DNA of 64,000 nucleotides from Lineus longissimus (lineage: Eukaryota > Nemertea > Pilidiophora > Heteronemertea > Lineidae), in the NCBI RefSeq assembly GCF_910592395.1, contig NC_088314.1, positions 13,084,001 to 13,148,000 on the forward strand, read 5' to 3'. Of the stretch, positions 1 to 9,115 are shown in pieces; the first letter of the stretch is position 1, and every line of letters starts with the position of its first letter. The notes under the pieces are model-generated. The model ran no database searches. It was not told the DNA's origin and was given only the letters and a program-made list of their open reading frames with translations. A program made the position numbers and the translations under genes.

Positions 1-1
1 G

Positions 2-295
2 TTTGTAAGCGAGAGGCCCAAACATTTTAGACCAATGGACTATTTTGTTTTCCACTGTGACACCATCAACAATGTAATGAGCAATGGCAAGCCATCAGAT
101 GTCTTAGCCACTAGACCAATAAAAGAAGCTAACTTTGGAGACATGATAGCATATTCCTTTGGAGATAACATTGAAATTCTGTGCAAATCAAGTGTTGGCA
201 AGTTGAATATTCGCCTAACAGATGAAAACAATGACATTATCGACCTTAATGGTTTTGTTGTGCAGTACCAATTGACCTTTACTCACTGCGCCTGA
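2..295 (+). pseudogene. Penton-like single jelly-roll protein, 3' part (element B)
   Basis: The reading frame is open from the left edge and encodes the C-terminal ~97 residues of the penton-like protein found intact at 7214-7981. The two share the blocks TRPIKEANFGD and LNIRLTDE followed by IDLNG. In adenovirus-like and Polinton virions the penton occupies the fivefold vertices; that role is inferred from the family. The stop follows FTHCA, whereas the element A copy ends in residues encoded by a double-hairpin repeat. The 5' end lies outside the window, so intactness cannot be judged. It is marked as a pseudogene because the rest of element B is decayed. Confidence 0.8.
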
Positions 296-332
296 TTTTT
301 TACCCACTGTGGCTAATATTACACTAAACTAA

Positions 333-445
333 ATGGCAGGCATAGCTATGATGATTGGTTCTGCGCTGGTGAATGGTTTAGCCTTCACCGGTTCTGGCTA
401 CCTTTTTAAATCACTAGACAAGAATGGCTACGAGGCTGAAGTAAA
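333..445 (+). pseudogene. Membrane-anchored virion protein, 5' fragment (element B)
   Basis: The sequence starts with ATG and encodes MAGIAMMIGSAL followed by NGLAFTGSGYLF, matching the N terminus of the intact 152-aa protein at 8004-8462. Homology stops at the TIR of an inserted element at position 446. The remaining parts of the gene lie at 4980-5209 and 24050-24154, so one gene is now in three pieces separated by two independent insertions. Confidence 0.85.
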
Positions 446-503
446 CACAGCTGTTTCAGCTAAGCCTAAACATGACATCGAAATAAACCATTCTGCCTAC
501 TAG

Positions 504-1740
504 CCTGCTGCCCAACGATTGGTCCATGCGAAAAGCCTGTTAACCGCTATGTAAACATTGTCGCCAATACACATCTCACACATTATCGCAATACCCATTC
601 AGCCAAAGGGTTAATGCATTGGCATCGTTCAAACATCAGCGCGCTTCTGTACACGTGCTCGAATTAGATACGACGGTTTTCATTGGCTCATAAGTTGTGT
701 CACATGACCATTCACCCGGCTTGAAAATTTCATGAAATTTGGACCAAAATTAACGAAACAGTGGCGATTTCCATGCTTTTTATCGATTTTTCGACAAGTT
801 ACAGATTTCGGAATTCTTCAAGACTAGATAGCCGGGTAGGCATAATATCATATATCCTGTTTTGCATAACTCATTTCAGTTTCGTACAGAATCGTGCGTT
901 TATTCTGAAATTTCTCAAACTTTGATCTGCTCAAATTCAAAATGGCCGACTTGCAGACGGAGATTGAGATGGGGTGCCAAGTTCATCGTACAACATCGAA
1001 TTCCCTTGATCATTATTTAGCAAAACGAGTTACTTCCAGTATTCATTTAAATCTTTACTTTTAAAATATACATCTATTTTATGTTAGTTTGCTGTATATC
1101 CATGCAGAAAATGCATTTGAAAAACAAATGTCTAAAAATAGTTGAGTTTTGAAGTTCGATGGTCGGATCTATTTTGGTGAAAGGGGTACAGCATGGGCAA
1201 TAGTACAATAATAAGTCATGATCGTGCTTATGAACAAGCCATCAGTTAGAATATACCATAGTTTATGTTGAAAATATCTTTACAGATGTGATTGATAAAT
1301 ATAGTCTTAAGAATTCGCCAAATATAGAAAAGTTCTTGGTATATTATCCACCTGTTAGCAAAATGAACTCGCCCATTGACCCACATTCCAGTTTGTTGTG
1401 GTATTTTTGTACAGGGTGATGCCAAAATAGTGCCTTTTGTTGACTGGTAAACATTCCTTCAGTTACTAAAATGCCTTTTTCTTTAATTTCAGCTGGTTGC
1501 ATGGTGTGTACTGCAGATCATTTCTCGACTTAATCTGGCTGATGTGATGCTTTAGTTGATTCGAGAGGCTACATGTATATAGGCCCAGTACGTCGACATC
1601 ATTGATCCGGCAGTGAACAAGATAAGTGGTAAGTTAAGCGATGTTTCCCTTCATCTATGTATTCACAAACAGATGATTGAAATCATTATACTGTATTCCC
1701 GTAGGCTTTGTATGCATGTATTCTATTCTAATAAATTACT
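504..1740. other. Non-coding interior of the 4.5-kb transposon
   Basis: I see no protein with recognisable motifs, no RNA gene and no repeat array in this stretch. It ends just before a pyrimidine-rich tract and AG that resemble a splice acceptor. Confidence 0.5.
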
Positions 1741-1752
1741 CTTTATTTCAGG

Positions 1753-2015
1753 TTCAGCCTCCAAGATGTGTCACCAGAAATGCATACAAGAGGACATATG
1801 CCTGTGTCAGGGATTCTGAACTTCAGATGAAGTTGTTGTATTCCAATCATGCCCTTCGCACTTCTGCGAATCTAGGCAATTTGAAGAAGAGCGAGAGAAC
1901 TTGCAAGAAAGTCTTGGAAACTGGCAAGGAATGTCCTGGTCGTCTAAAAAAGTGTCCTGCTAACAACAATGAAAGGATGTGTCAGAGCTGCTTCAAGCAT
2001 TTGTTCACCAAGTAA
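1753..2015 (+). CDS. Possible terminal exon of an unknown Cys-rich protein
   Basis: An open frame of about 87 codons begins after a TTTATTTCAG sequence that resembles a 3' splice site, and it ends in TAA at 2013-2015. It is basic and contains several Cys residues (CVRD, CKKV, ECPG, KKCP, MCQSCF). An AATAAA signal lies 150 bp downstream at 2168-2173, so the stretch looks like the last exon of a transcribed gene carried within the transposon. I do not recognise the family. Chance is possible for an ORF this short. Confidence 0.35.
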
Positions 2016-2167
2016 ACTCCCCGTGCTTTAATTAGGAGTACTGCACATGATTTTCGACTCTGACTGACTCTGGCTGGCACATACATACTTTGTGTATTGT
2101 TCATTTCCCTTTTGTTTGATTATTTACTGTAGATTTAGTTTCTAGTCTAATCTCGAACTGTGATTTT

Positions 2168-2173
2168 AATAAA
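2168..2173 (+). promoter_or_regulatory. Candidate polyadenylation signal AATAAA
   Basis: A canonical hexamer lies about 150 bp after the stop of the possible exon at 1753-2015, within an AT-rich 3' region. It is supported only by position. Confidence 0.35.
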
Positions 2174-2444
2174 TTGAGCTTACAGTTCCACAATTTGACA
2201 ACAATATTCGTGTATACTTTTAGTAAGAAGAATTGTTCATGTGTCTGTCACTTTTATTAAAAGAAAGTTAAAGTTGAAACTTCTATAGCAAGGAATATGA
2301 AGATGTGAACTTTGTATTATTATTTTTTGAATGCATGAGTCTATTGATTGTAAATTAAATGTATATTGTGAATAATTAATAATAATAATATTGTGTACAT
2401 TGAAATCATGACTTTTTCATTTTTGTGTACTGGTACTGCCTTGA

Positions 2445-2825
2445 TATGTTGTCCTCTGTGACTGTTGTCTCATCTCTCGGAATAACAAGACCCCAAGCTG
2501 GATGAGACACCTACATCCCCTGCATATAAAATATAGGTTGTGACATAATGTCCTCTGTGACTGTTGTCTCATCTCTCTTAATAACAAGGCCTCAAGCGGG
2601 ATGAGACAACTACATCCCTTGCCTATTATAATAAAGGTTGTAACATATAATGTCCTCTGTGACTGTTGTCTCATCTCTCGGAATAACAAGGCCTCAAGCG
2701 GGATGAGACAACTACATCCCTTGCCTATGATAATAAAGGTTGTAACATATAATGTCCTCTGTGACTGTTGTCTCATCTCTCGGAATAACAAGGCCTCAAG
2801 CGGGATGAGACAACTACATCCCTTG
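2445..2825. repeat. Minisatellite, about 102-bp unit, nearly 4 copies
   Basis: The phrase GTCCTCTGTGACTGTTGTCT recurs at about 2451, 2550, 2652 and 2754, giving periods of 99, 102 and 102 bp. Each unit has a GGATGAGACA block followed by CATCCC. Long apparent ORFs across the array on both strands are repeat artefacts. Diverged units return at 4073-4330. Confidence 0.85.
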
Positions 2826-2829
2826 TGTT

Positions 2830-4072
2830 TTTACGATGACGAAAGGTGAGATAATTAGATTTTTACTCACCGAATCGGAAGTCGATCTGCTGCTATTGGA
2901 CCTCGCCAGACGGCACCCGTTTCCAACCCCCTGTAGTCAAGTAGTGACGATCGAACACGGAAGTCCCCTCGGCAAGACGGCTTCAACGTACACAAGTCAC
3001 GACATCAGGCGTGGAGCAGCACTATATCCTCTGATTGGTAACACTCTGGATTATACGCCCAGAGGGCAAGATTTTTAAGATCAGTGTCGAGTTCGGTAAA
3101 TTGTGGCGTTAAGCCAATATAAGCAGCACGTAGTGCTTCACACACATAATTGATATATATATAACGGGTTGTTGCATAATTACAGAGGGTTAGCCTATCA
3201 CTAGACCAAACGAAACGATGACGAAGTCAATGCTGGCAAAGTGATACTATTAGTGTCAAAAAGTAGTTCTGGAAATATATTCTGCAACAACGGAACGGAC
3301 GTCAAAAGGGCGAGACTATTCTCATCTATAAATAAGTGGACGTCCTAAAAGCGAGACTCTTAACAGTACTCATCTATATACACGCAGCGATCCAGACATC
3401 ACGGAGGCCATCTATCGACTATATGTTGCAGCAAACCTCGGTAAAGCCAGGGTGATACTACTCTCACGAATAGACACAGTGTCGGTATCCTAGATAGCAC
3501 GTTCCAATCAATTCTTGGCCTATGATTCTAACCCCCTCCTCTATGTCAACAACAATCTAACACAGCCCTCTAATAACGGAGGGTAATACATCACACACAT
3601 AAAACTATATCACGTTTCGAAACATAAATCTATTCTCTCTGTAACTATTTTTTGGGTTTTATAAATACGTAACGTCAACGATGTGCTTGAAGTTCTGAAT
3701 TAAACCAACCATAAAACTACTTACAAAGGTGAGGCTTTTTGGACAGAATAGGCCTATCGCGGTCCTTCAAGAAGACTACAGTGCCGCAAGGCACCTGTAG
3801 CGACCCATTAAAAAATCCTTTAGAATAAAATCCACATCACGCTCACAAAACAGGACTGCACAAAAACAGGACAACACCAAACGAACACGGCAGTGCAGTA
3901 AAAACGTCTCCTCAACTCCACGAAATATGGTCGACTGGGATAACGCCCAAATATTCACTCAACCAGAACAAAGTAATAATATTAATTCAAAGTCCCGGCC
4001 CGCCTACCCGACAGGCAGTGCGCGCACCGGAACTGCTTACAGCAAGTGAAATGACAAAACATGGCGGGGCAG
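2830..4072. other. Unassigned interval between minisatellite blocks
   Basis: This stretch separates the main minisatellite block from its diverged units. I see short ORFs only, none with recognisable motifs. It could be a further insertion that split the array, but I could not identify terminal repeats. Confidence 0.4.
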
Positions 4073-4330
4073 CTTGCCTATGATAATAAAGGTTGTGACA
4101 TGTCCTTGGTGACTGTTGTCTCAACTTCACTTCCGGAATTACAAGGCCCCAAGCTGGATGAGACACCCGTTGTCCTGCCTATGATATCATAGGTTGTGAC
4201 CTGTCGATTTTTGCAACTAACTGTCTCATCTTGGTAGGCCTACAATAGGACACATTTGTCCTGCCTATATATACTATAGGTTAAGACCTGTTCTTTGCGA
4301 CTATTTGTCTCATTTGTGTACAACAGGGCA
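4073..4330. repeat. Diverged minisatellite units
   Basis: About two and a half degraded copies of the 2445-2825 repeat are recognised by the recurring phrases TGCCTATGATA, AGGTTGTGAC and TGTCTCA. They are more divergent than the main block. Confidence 0.65.
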
Positions 4331-4979
4331 CCAATCTTTCATACCACAACATAAGTAATGGGCATGGCATTTTCAAATGACGACCATTCTTCACAACGAA
4401 TAACGAAGTAGGCCCTTTTAAAACATCCTCGGCACCCAGTGGTTTTCCATATGCTCCAGCTCTCGCTATTACAAACCTGAAGCTCAGGATGTTTTAAAAT
4501 GCCTTTTATTTGTCTTTGCCTGAGTGTAAACCTAATCTAATCACAGCCATACAAATCTATGTTATATGCAGAATATTAAAATGCTTTTTACAGAAGAATT
4601 GGTGTTTGGGCTGAAACATAATAGAGGTGCAAACAATCATCAATATTTTTACAGAAAAACTCCATCAAAGTCATCTTTTATACACTACACAGTGCAGGCC
4701 CAAGCCTATCCAAGATGGCAGCCGGAATATAATACACAAAGCTTGGTTCAGGTCAAGTTGGTTCTAATAAACGCATGCAATCTTAATTACTACTAACACA
4801 ATTAAGGGGCATACATGGGTGGATTCAGGCCTTTTATGTAATCCTTAAGCGGTTGGGGTGAGGAACTGGGTTGTTTATTGGGGTAGCAATTAACACCTTC
4901 ATGCCAGCACCTCCCTAAAAAGCGGCGTCTGGTGCCGTCTGATTAAACTTGCGTTTCTATTCTAGCTGAAACAGCTGTG

Positions 4980-5209
4980 TAAAGAGACATAATTTAGCAC
5001 AAGAGCAATTGCAAAGAGCATCCACAGAATGGGAGGAGCGTAGGAAAAGTGCCATTGACTTCGTTAACCTTGAATTAAAGAGAGAACATGAAGCGGCAAT
5101 TGACTTCGAAAATGGCTACGCCGCACTTTCATTGTACAACAGTTTAAACCCACATAATGGAATAACCATTCCTAGACAACCGCAATTGAGCGACTACTAC
5201 AAGCCCAGC
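4980..5209 (+). pseudogene. Membrane-anchored virion protein, middle fragment (element B)
   Basis: This continues the gene begun at 333-445, with the coiled-coil-like part containing STEWEERRKSAIDFVNLELK and the block QPQLSDYY. It corresponds to residues ~38-114 of the 152-aa protein at 8004-8462. It is bounded on the left by the transposon end at 4979 and on the right by the terminus of element A at 5210. The last 6 bp, CCCAGC, are the left target duplication of element A. Confidence 0.88.
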
Positions 5210-5471
5210 AGAATATATGTATTGTGGTGGTAGGAATATAGGTATTTTGAAGCTATTTTGACAAAAGCCCTTACATGCCTTTTTGTCTCAAATTAGCTTA
5301 GAAACCCCTAAGAACCAGACACCACAATACATATATTCTATCATTCATTAGATTCCCAGTGAAGCGTTGCAATGAAATGGTCAATGAAATGGTGAGGGAA
5401 TACTAGAGTTCAATGGGTTAATGTAATCATGACTTACTGTATTCCAACAGAAAGTACACGTCAATAGCTTT
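5210..5471 (+). repeat. Left terminal inverted repeat of element A (262 bp)
   Basis: It matches the reverse complement of 23788-24049, with about six mismatches confined to the outer ~85 bp and identity further in. The outermost 130 bp is itself an imperfect inverted repeat: AGAATATATGTATTGTGGTG at 5210-5229 recurs in complement at about 5320-5339. The terminus can therefore fold into a long hairpin. Confidence 0.95.
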
Positions 5472-5550
5472 TTTCCGTGCATTTTACCTGATATATGATG
5501 TTGGCACTGTTCACTGCATGTACATAATTTTACTAGTAAATAAATAGAAA

Positions 5551-6807
5551 ATGGCAACAGGATATTTATTAAATACCGAAAGGGCACATAAGATTCCACT
5601 TGGTTTAAAAGCTGAGAGGCAGCATCATATCATTACTCATAACCCCTCATCTGCTAACCCCAAAGAAACACTGTATGTTAGAATACCGGCATTGCGAGAG
5701 AATACATTCTTTGTACCTAAATCTCTTTATCTGTCTGCTGATGTAACCATTTCTGGTGATTCTAAAAATAGTGTTGTAAATAATCTTGGTAGAAACCTGA
5801 TTTCAAAGATGGTGGTTAAGTGGGGAACAGAGCAGATATTTGACCTTGACGAATACAGTCATTATTCTACATTTAAAGATCTGTGGTTTACAGAAGAAGA
5901 AAGAAATGATAGAGTTTTTCAGGGTATTCAGTCAAAAAATCTTAGAGAATTAAGATCAGGAGTCGCTGAAGCTGATGTCACTGGAGAAACAGCTAATGAA
6001 AAGACTTTAAAGAAAGTGTTTGACAAGAAGTACAAAATACCATTAGATTTTGAACTATTCCATCATCATGCTCCATTTTACAAGTTTCCAATTCAAGAAG
6101 ATGTTATCATTGAAATAACTTTAGCACCAAAGGAGGAAATCATAGTCACCACAACCACAGCTAGCATGGGCTACAAACTAGAGAATATTTGTTTTGAATA
6201 TGATACCGTAGCCAACAAAATGATTGCTAGTCAATTGAGTAACAAGTACAACTCTGGATTCTCAATATTTTATGATTGGGTAGACCATTTTAAGACAGTC
6301 AATGTTACTGCTAATGAAACACTAATTAATGAGAACATCAACTTTCCAAGAATGTCTATTAAAGGATTATTATTACTATTTGTGTCTGACTATGTAGATG
6401 GAGCTAGAGATTCAGAGAAGTTTGAAAACCCTAACATAAGTAAAGTGCAGATCACAATAGAGGGTGTTGCCAATCAGGTGTTCCCAGAAGGAATGAGAAT
6501 GATGGATCAATGGGAGGAGATCAAGAAACATTTTATGTCTGAAGATTTGAAGAAAACTCATGACTGTAACATGACCATGGAAAAATACTATGGTGATTCT
6601 AATCACTATGGTTTATGGTTGGACCTGAGAACTTCTGAGGATAATCGTCTTCACGGATCAGGAAAGAAGCTCCAGAACACAAAAGATGGTATTCAATTAT
6701 CTATTACAAAGAAATCTGGAAAGGGACCATACAAAATGCACATATTCGTGGTTTCTGACGCCCAGGTAAACATCCAGAATTCTCAGATTGCTTCACTCCA
6801 GCACTGA
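5551..6807 (+). CDS. Major capsid protein, double jelly-roll (element A)
   Basis: This 418-aa protein belongs to the capsid family common in Polinton/adintovirus elements of invertebrates. Family blocks are visible: LYVRIPAL near residue 45, VVNNLGRNLISKMVVKWG (~78-95), a KDLWFTEEERNDRVFQG block (~113-130), YKIPLDFELF (~168) and NQVFPEGMR (~317). By family, trimers of two jelly-roll domains build the icosahedral shell. It is the first gene after the left TIR, only 79 bp from it, and is followed by the small membrane protein and penton-like gene in an apparent late cluster. There is no break. The equivalent gene of element B is off-window. Confidence 0.88.
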   Translation: MATGYLLNTERAHKIPLGLKAERQHHIITHNPSSANPKETLYVRIPALRENTFFVPKSLYLSADVTISGDSKNSVVNNLGRNLISKMVVKWGTEQIFDLDEYSHYSTFKDLWFTEEERNDRVFQGIQSKNLRELRSGVAEADVTGETANEKTLKKVFDKKYKIPLDFELFHHHAPFYKFPIQEDVIIEITLAPKEEIIVTTTTASMGYKLENICFEYDTVANKMIASQLSNKYNSGFSIFYDWVDHFKTVNVTANETLINENINFPRMSIKGLLLLFVSDYVDGARDSEKFENPNISKVQITIEGVANQVFPEGMRMMDQWEEIKKHFMSEDLKKTHDCNMTMEKYYGDSNHYGLWLDLRTSEDNRLHGSGKKLQNTKDGIQLSITKKSGKGPYKMHIFVVSDAQVNIQNSQIASLQH

Positions 6808-6919
6808 GGTGCTGCAAGAACAAAGTTCGCTCCAACACTGAAACAAAGTTCGTACAACACTAAATTAAATACTGAATACTAGATAAATGAGTTTTACTAG
6901 TGATTTTCTAAGTAATTAA

Positions 6920-7156
6920 ATGGATACACCAGGAAAGAAAGATATCATAAATACACTGTATCAAAGTTTACTGTTGGCATCAACAACAATTGGTTACTCT
7001 ATGTTACTGAAAAGGTTCTTGAGAATCAATATTGGTCCCCCAAGTCAGGCCGACCTAGAGGAAATTCTTAAACTGGGAGGAACTGTAGCTATTAGTAATG
7101 GAACATTAGAGTACCTTTACAATCAAGGAATCCTACCCAGAAATATTATGAAGTAA
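6920..7156 (+). CDS. Small capsid-cluster protein, 78 aa, element-typical
   Basis: The start ATG is preceded by TTAA, as in most genes of this element. The protein has a hydrophobic N-terminal stretch (SLLLASTTIGYSMLL, ~18-32) that could span a membrane, then a conserved-looking C-terminal half (ILKLGGTVAISN, then YNQGILP). Proteins of this size and pattern commonly sit between capsid and penton genes in related elements, so a virion or membrane role is likely but unproven. Confidence 0.75.
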   Translation: MDTPGKKDIINTLYQSLLLASTTIGYSMLLKRFLRINIGPPSQADLEEILKLGGTVAISNGTLEYLYNQGILPRNIMK

Positions 7157-7213
7157 GAATAATTTACTTATTTGATAAAAGGTAAATTTGAAAACGAAAA
7201 TTTGCTTAAGTAA

Positions 7214-7981
7214 ATGGTTACTGTAATGAACATAGATTCAAGTGACTATCCAGATCAGAGTTCAAGTGATTTAACAGTCAATCTCAAGACTGAAATTCAG
7301 GATGCATGTAGCATCACTTTAACTTTTGCAGTAATACCTTGTACATTCTACAACATAAGTGCAGCCAGGGAGAATAACCGAATCAAAGTTAAGGGGTTTG
7401 ATGTGGCAGAGATTACGCTACCAGATGGTCTCTATGACCTACAGAGCTTTTCAAAAGTATTTGCGGATAAGTTGAAAGAAAATAGTATGAGTAGAGGTGC
7501 TGTCAGATTTGACCTTGAAGAACCAACAGGTAAGGCCATCTTACACTTCCTAAAGAGAAAAAATGAGGCGCATTATCAGATCTATTTTATTGGTAAAAGT
7601 AATGAATTATTTGGCATGAAATCAGAATGGCCTTACCCTTTAGACAATAAAAGTAAGGATGATGTTGTAAGCGAGAAACCCATCAATTTTAGACCAATTA
7701 ACCATTTTGTTTTTCACTGTGACATAATCGAATCTAATAGTGTATTAAGTAATGGTGAAGCATCTGATGTGCTAACCACAAGACCAATAAAGGAAGCTAA
7801 TTTTGGGGATTTAATAGCATACACATTTGAGAAACCAATAGCAATTCCCTGTAAACCAAGATTCAATAAGCTGAATATTCGCTTAACTGATGAAAAAGGT
7901 GACATCATCGATCTTAATGGTCATAATGTACAGTACCAATTGGTATTAACTCGAGCTATGCTCTCAGGGACACATCATTGA
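7214..7981 (+). CDS. Penton-like single jelly-roll protein (element A)
   Basis: This 255-aa protein starts with the typical NIDSSDYPDQ segment, followed by an ITLTFAVIPCTFYNI strand region (~35-50), then ITLPDGLYDLQSF (~74) and a C-terminal LNIRLTDE ... IDLNG block (~222-240). Polinton penton proteins of this kind are placed at capsid vertices. The last ten residues (RAMLSG and following) come from a partial double-hairpin repeat at 7951-7973 that also carries the gene to a new stop; the element B copy ends differently. It shares its C-terminal block with the 337-aa protein at 16362-17375, so the two look paralogous. Confidence 0.82.
   Translation: MVTVMNIDSSDYPDQSSSDLTVNLKTEIQDACSITLTFAVIPCTFYNISAARENNRIKVKGFDVAEITLPDGLYDLQSFSKVFADKLKENSMSRGAVRFDLEEPTGKAILHFLKRKNEAHYQIYFIGKSNELFGMKSEWPYPLDNKSKDDVVSEKPINFRPINHFVFHCDIIESNSVLSNGEASDVLTTRPIKEANFGDLIAYTFEKPIAIPCKPRFNKLNIRLTDEKGDIIDLNGHNVQYQLVLTRAMLSGTHH
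7951..7973 (-). repeat. Double-hairpin repeat, partial, at penton 3' end
   Basis: This copy has the GAGC, TAT, GCTC hairpin and only the start of the second hairpin (GGGACA). It lies in the coding frame and forms part of the C-terminal tail. Confidence 0.8.
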
Positions 7982-8003
7982 AATTAAAATTCATTGGAAT
8001 TAA

Positions 8004-8462
8004 ATGGCTGGCATTGGCATGTTATTTGGATCTGCAATAATCAATGGATTAGCATTCACTGGATCCGGTTACCTTTTTAAAAAACTAGACAAGAATGGCT
8101 ATGAGACTGAAGTGAAAAGACATGATTTGGCTCAGGAGCAATTACAAAAAGCTTCAACCGAATGGGAGGAGCATAGAAAGAGTACTATTGACTTTGTTAA
8201 CCTTGAATTAAAGAAAGAAAGAGACGCTTCTATTGATTTTAACAATACTGATTCAGCACTTACTGTTTACAATCATTTACATCCAGAAAGAACTATTGTA
8301 CTACCTCAGCGACCACAATTAAGTGATTACTACCAACCTAGTGATGAAATGAAGAAATACGAGTACCTATGGATTATCCTAGGACTTAGTGGTTTAGGGT
8401 TAATAATTTATTATTTTACTAGGGTTAGAAAGACTAAGACAACTGATCGGACACAGTCCTGA
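8004..8462 (+). CDS. Membrane-anchored virion protein, 152 aa (element A)
   Basis: The N terminus has a hydrophobic, glycine-rich segment (MLFGSAIINGLAFTG, ~5-20). The central part is helical and charged, with HDLAQEQLQKASTEWEEHRK at ~38-58. It is followed by the family motif QRPQLSDYY (~104-112) and a C-terminal membrane segment (YLWIILGLSGLGLIIYYF, ~120-137). This arrangement is typical of a protein located beside the penton gene in related elements, probably an internal-membrane or minor capsid protein; its exact role is unknown. The stop codon TGA is supplied by the spacer of a double-hairpin repeat at 8447-8475. Confidence 0.8.
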   Translation: MAGIGMLFGSAIINGLAFTGSGYLFKKLDKNGYETEVKRHDLAQEQLQKASTEWEEHRKSTIDFVNLELKKERDASIDFNNTDSALTVYNHLHPERTIVLPQRPQLSDYYQPSDEMKKYEYLWIILGLSGLGLIIYYFTRVRKTKTTDRTQS

Positions 8463-8475
8463 GAGCATAGCTCGA
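8447..8475 (+). repeat. Double-hairpin repeat supplying a stop codon
   Basis: A full 29-bp unit: GGAC, ACA, GTCC, then TGA, then GAGC, ATA, GCTC. The spacer TGA is the stop of the 152-aa gene. The unit lies between two convergent genes. Confidence 0.9.
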
Positions 8476-8487
8476 TGAGAAGCGGGA

Positions 8488-9108
8488 CTAAGATTTTTGA
8501 TGTGAAAGAGTAAATCCAAATGGATGTTGTAGTCTAATGATCAGTTTTGATCCTTTTTTCATCTTAAGTTCTTCTATGTAGTACTGTCTTTTCTCCTTAG
8601 GAATAACACTGTTTTCTTCTAAGGCATCTTTCATGGCTGATTCATCCTTATTAAAAAATAATACTAAAATTCTTATGTTCTCTCTGTAGTCCTTAACAAC
8701 TGAATTGTACTTCTGAACTAGTAACCAAACAGTGAGATTGTAGTGCCTGCCGGAAAAGGCAAGATTACATAACTCGGACACCTTCTTTTTTGTGTCTCTC
8801 AAATTAGCACAGTCATCAATGAGGAATAATGTGTTAGAACCAGCAAAGGTCAGAGTAGCAAACTGAAGCACAAGGTCCAAATTACTGGCCACAGCTTCGG
8901 GATTAACTATGTAGACATTCTTGTCTTGGTAAATCCATTTCCTTTCATATGTCTTATTGTTGAAATATGTTGGACAGAAAATTACTATGTTCTGGAACTT
9001 GTGCCGATACTCCTTTTCTAAGAGGTCAAGGGCAAAATATGTCTTACCACAATTGGTAACACCAGAAATTAACATATTGTGTGGCTCGTAAATAAATACT
9101 TCACTCAT
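8488..9108 (-). CDS. FtsK/HerA-type genome packaging ATPase (element A)
   Basis: This 206-aa P-loop ATPase has Walker A GVTNCGKT at residues 16-23, Walker B-like TLFLIDDC at ~92-99, and the family block LAFSGRHYNLTVWLLVQKYNS (split at ~125-146). Polinton, adenovirus-like and giant-virus ATPases of this class pump DNA into the capsid. Length and motif order suit an intact enzyme. It diverges from the integrase gene; their start codons are separated by only TTAA, within the palindrome CATTTAAATG at 9106-9115, implying a shared bidirectional start region. Confidence 0.93.
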   Translation of the reverse strand: MSEVFIYEPHNMLISGVTNCGKTYFALDLLEKEYRHKFQNIVIFCPTYFNNKTYERKWIYQDKNVYIVNPEAVASNLDLVLQFATLTFAGSNTLFLIDDCANLRDTKKKVSELCNLAFSGRHYNLTVWLLVQKYNSVVKDYRENIRILVLFFNKDESAMKDALEENSVIPKEKRQYYIEELKMKKGSKLIIRLQHPFGFTLSHQKS

Positions 9109-9115
9109 TTAAATG
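9106..9115. promoter_or_regulatory. Palindromic divergent start CATTTAAATG (ATPase/integrase, A)
   Basis: Both ATG codons, one per strand, are contained in this 10-bp palindrome. The same palindrome is kept in element B at 24789-24798. It is probably the core of a bidirectional initiation region; transcription itself is not shown by the sequence. Confidence 0.6.

Larger units (their letters stand above)
446..4979. mobile_element. 4.5-kb TIR DNA transposon inserted in element B
   Basis: The ends are 17-bp perfect inverted repeats, CACAGCTGTTTCAGCTA at 446-462 and its complement at 4963-4979. They are flanked by the direct repeat TAAA (442-445 and 4980-4983). The flanks join in frame as the membrane-protein gene, which defines the ends well. 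A 4-bp duplication with CAC-type ends would suit the CMC/Chapaev group, but no transposase is recognisable, so the family is open. The interior holds one possible spliced exon, a minisatellite of about 102 bp and long stretches without clear coding. Confidence 0.8.

Noticed and set aside
2417-2849. Long ORFs on both strands with repeating peptides
   Set aside because: They are translations of the ~102-bp minisatellite and have no protein-like variation.
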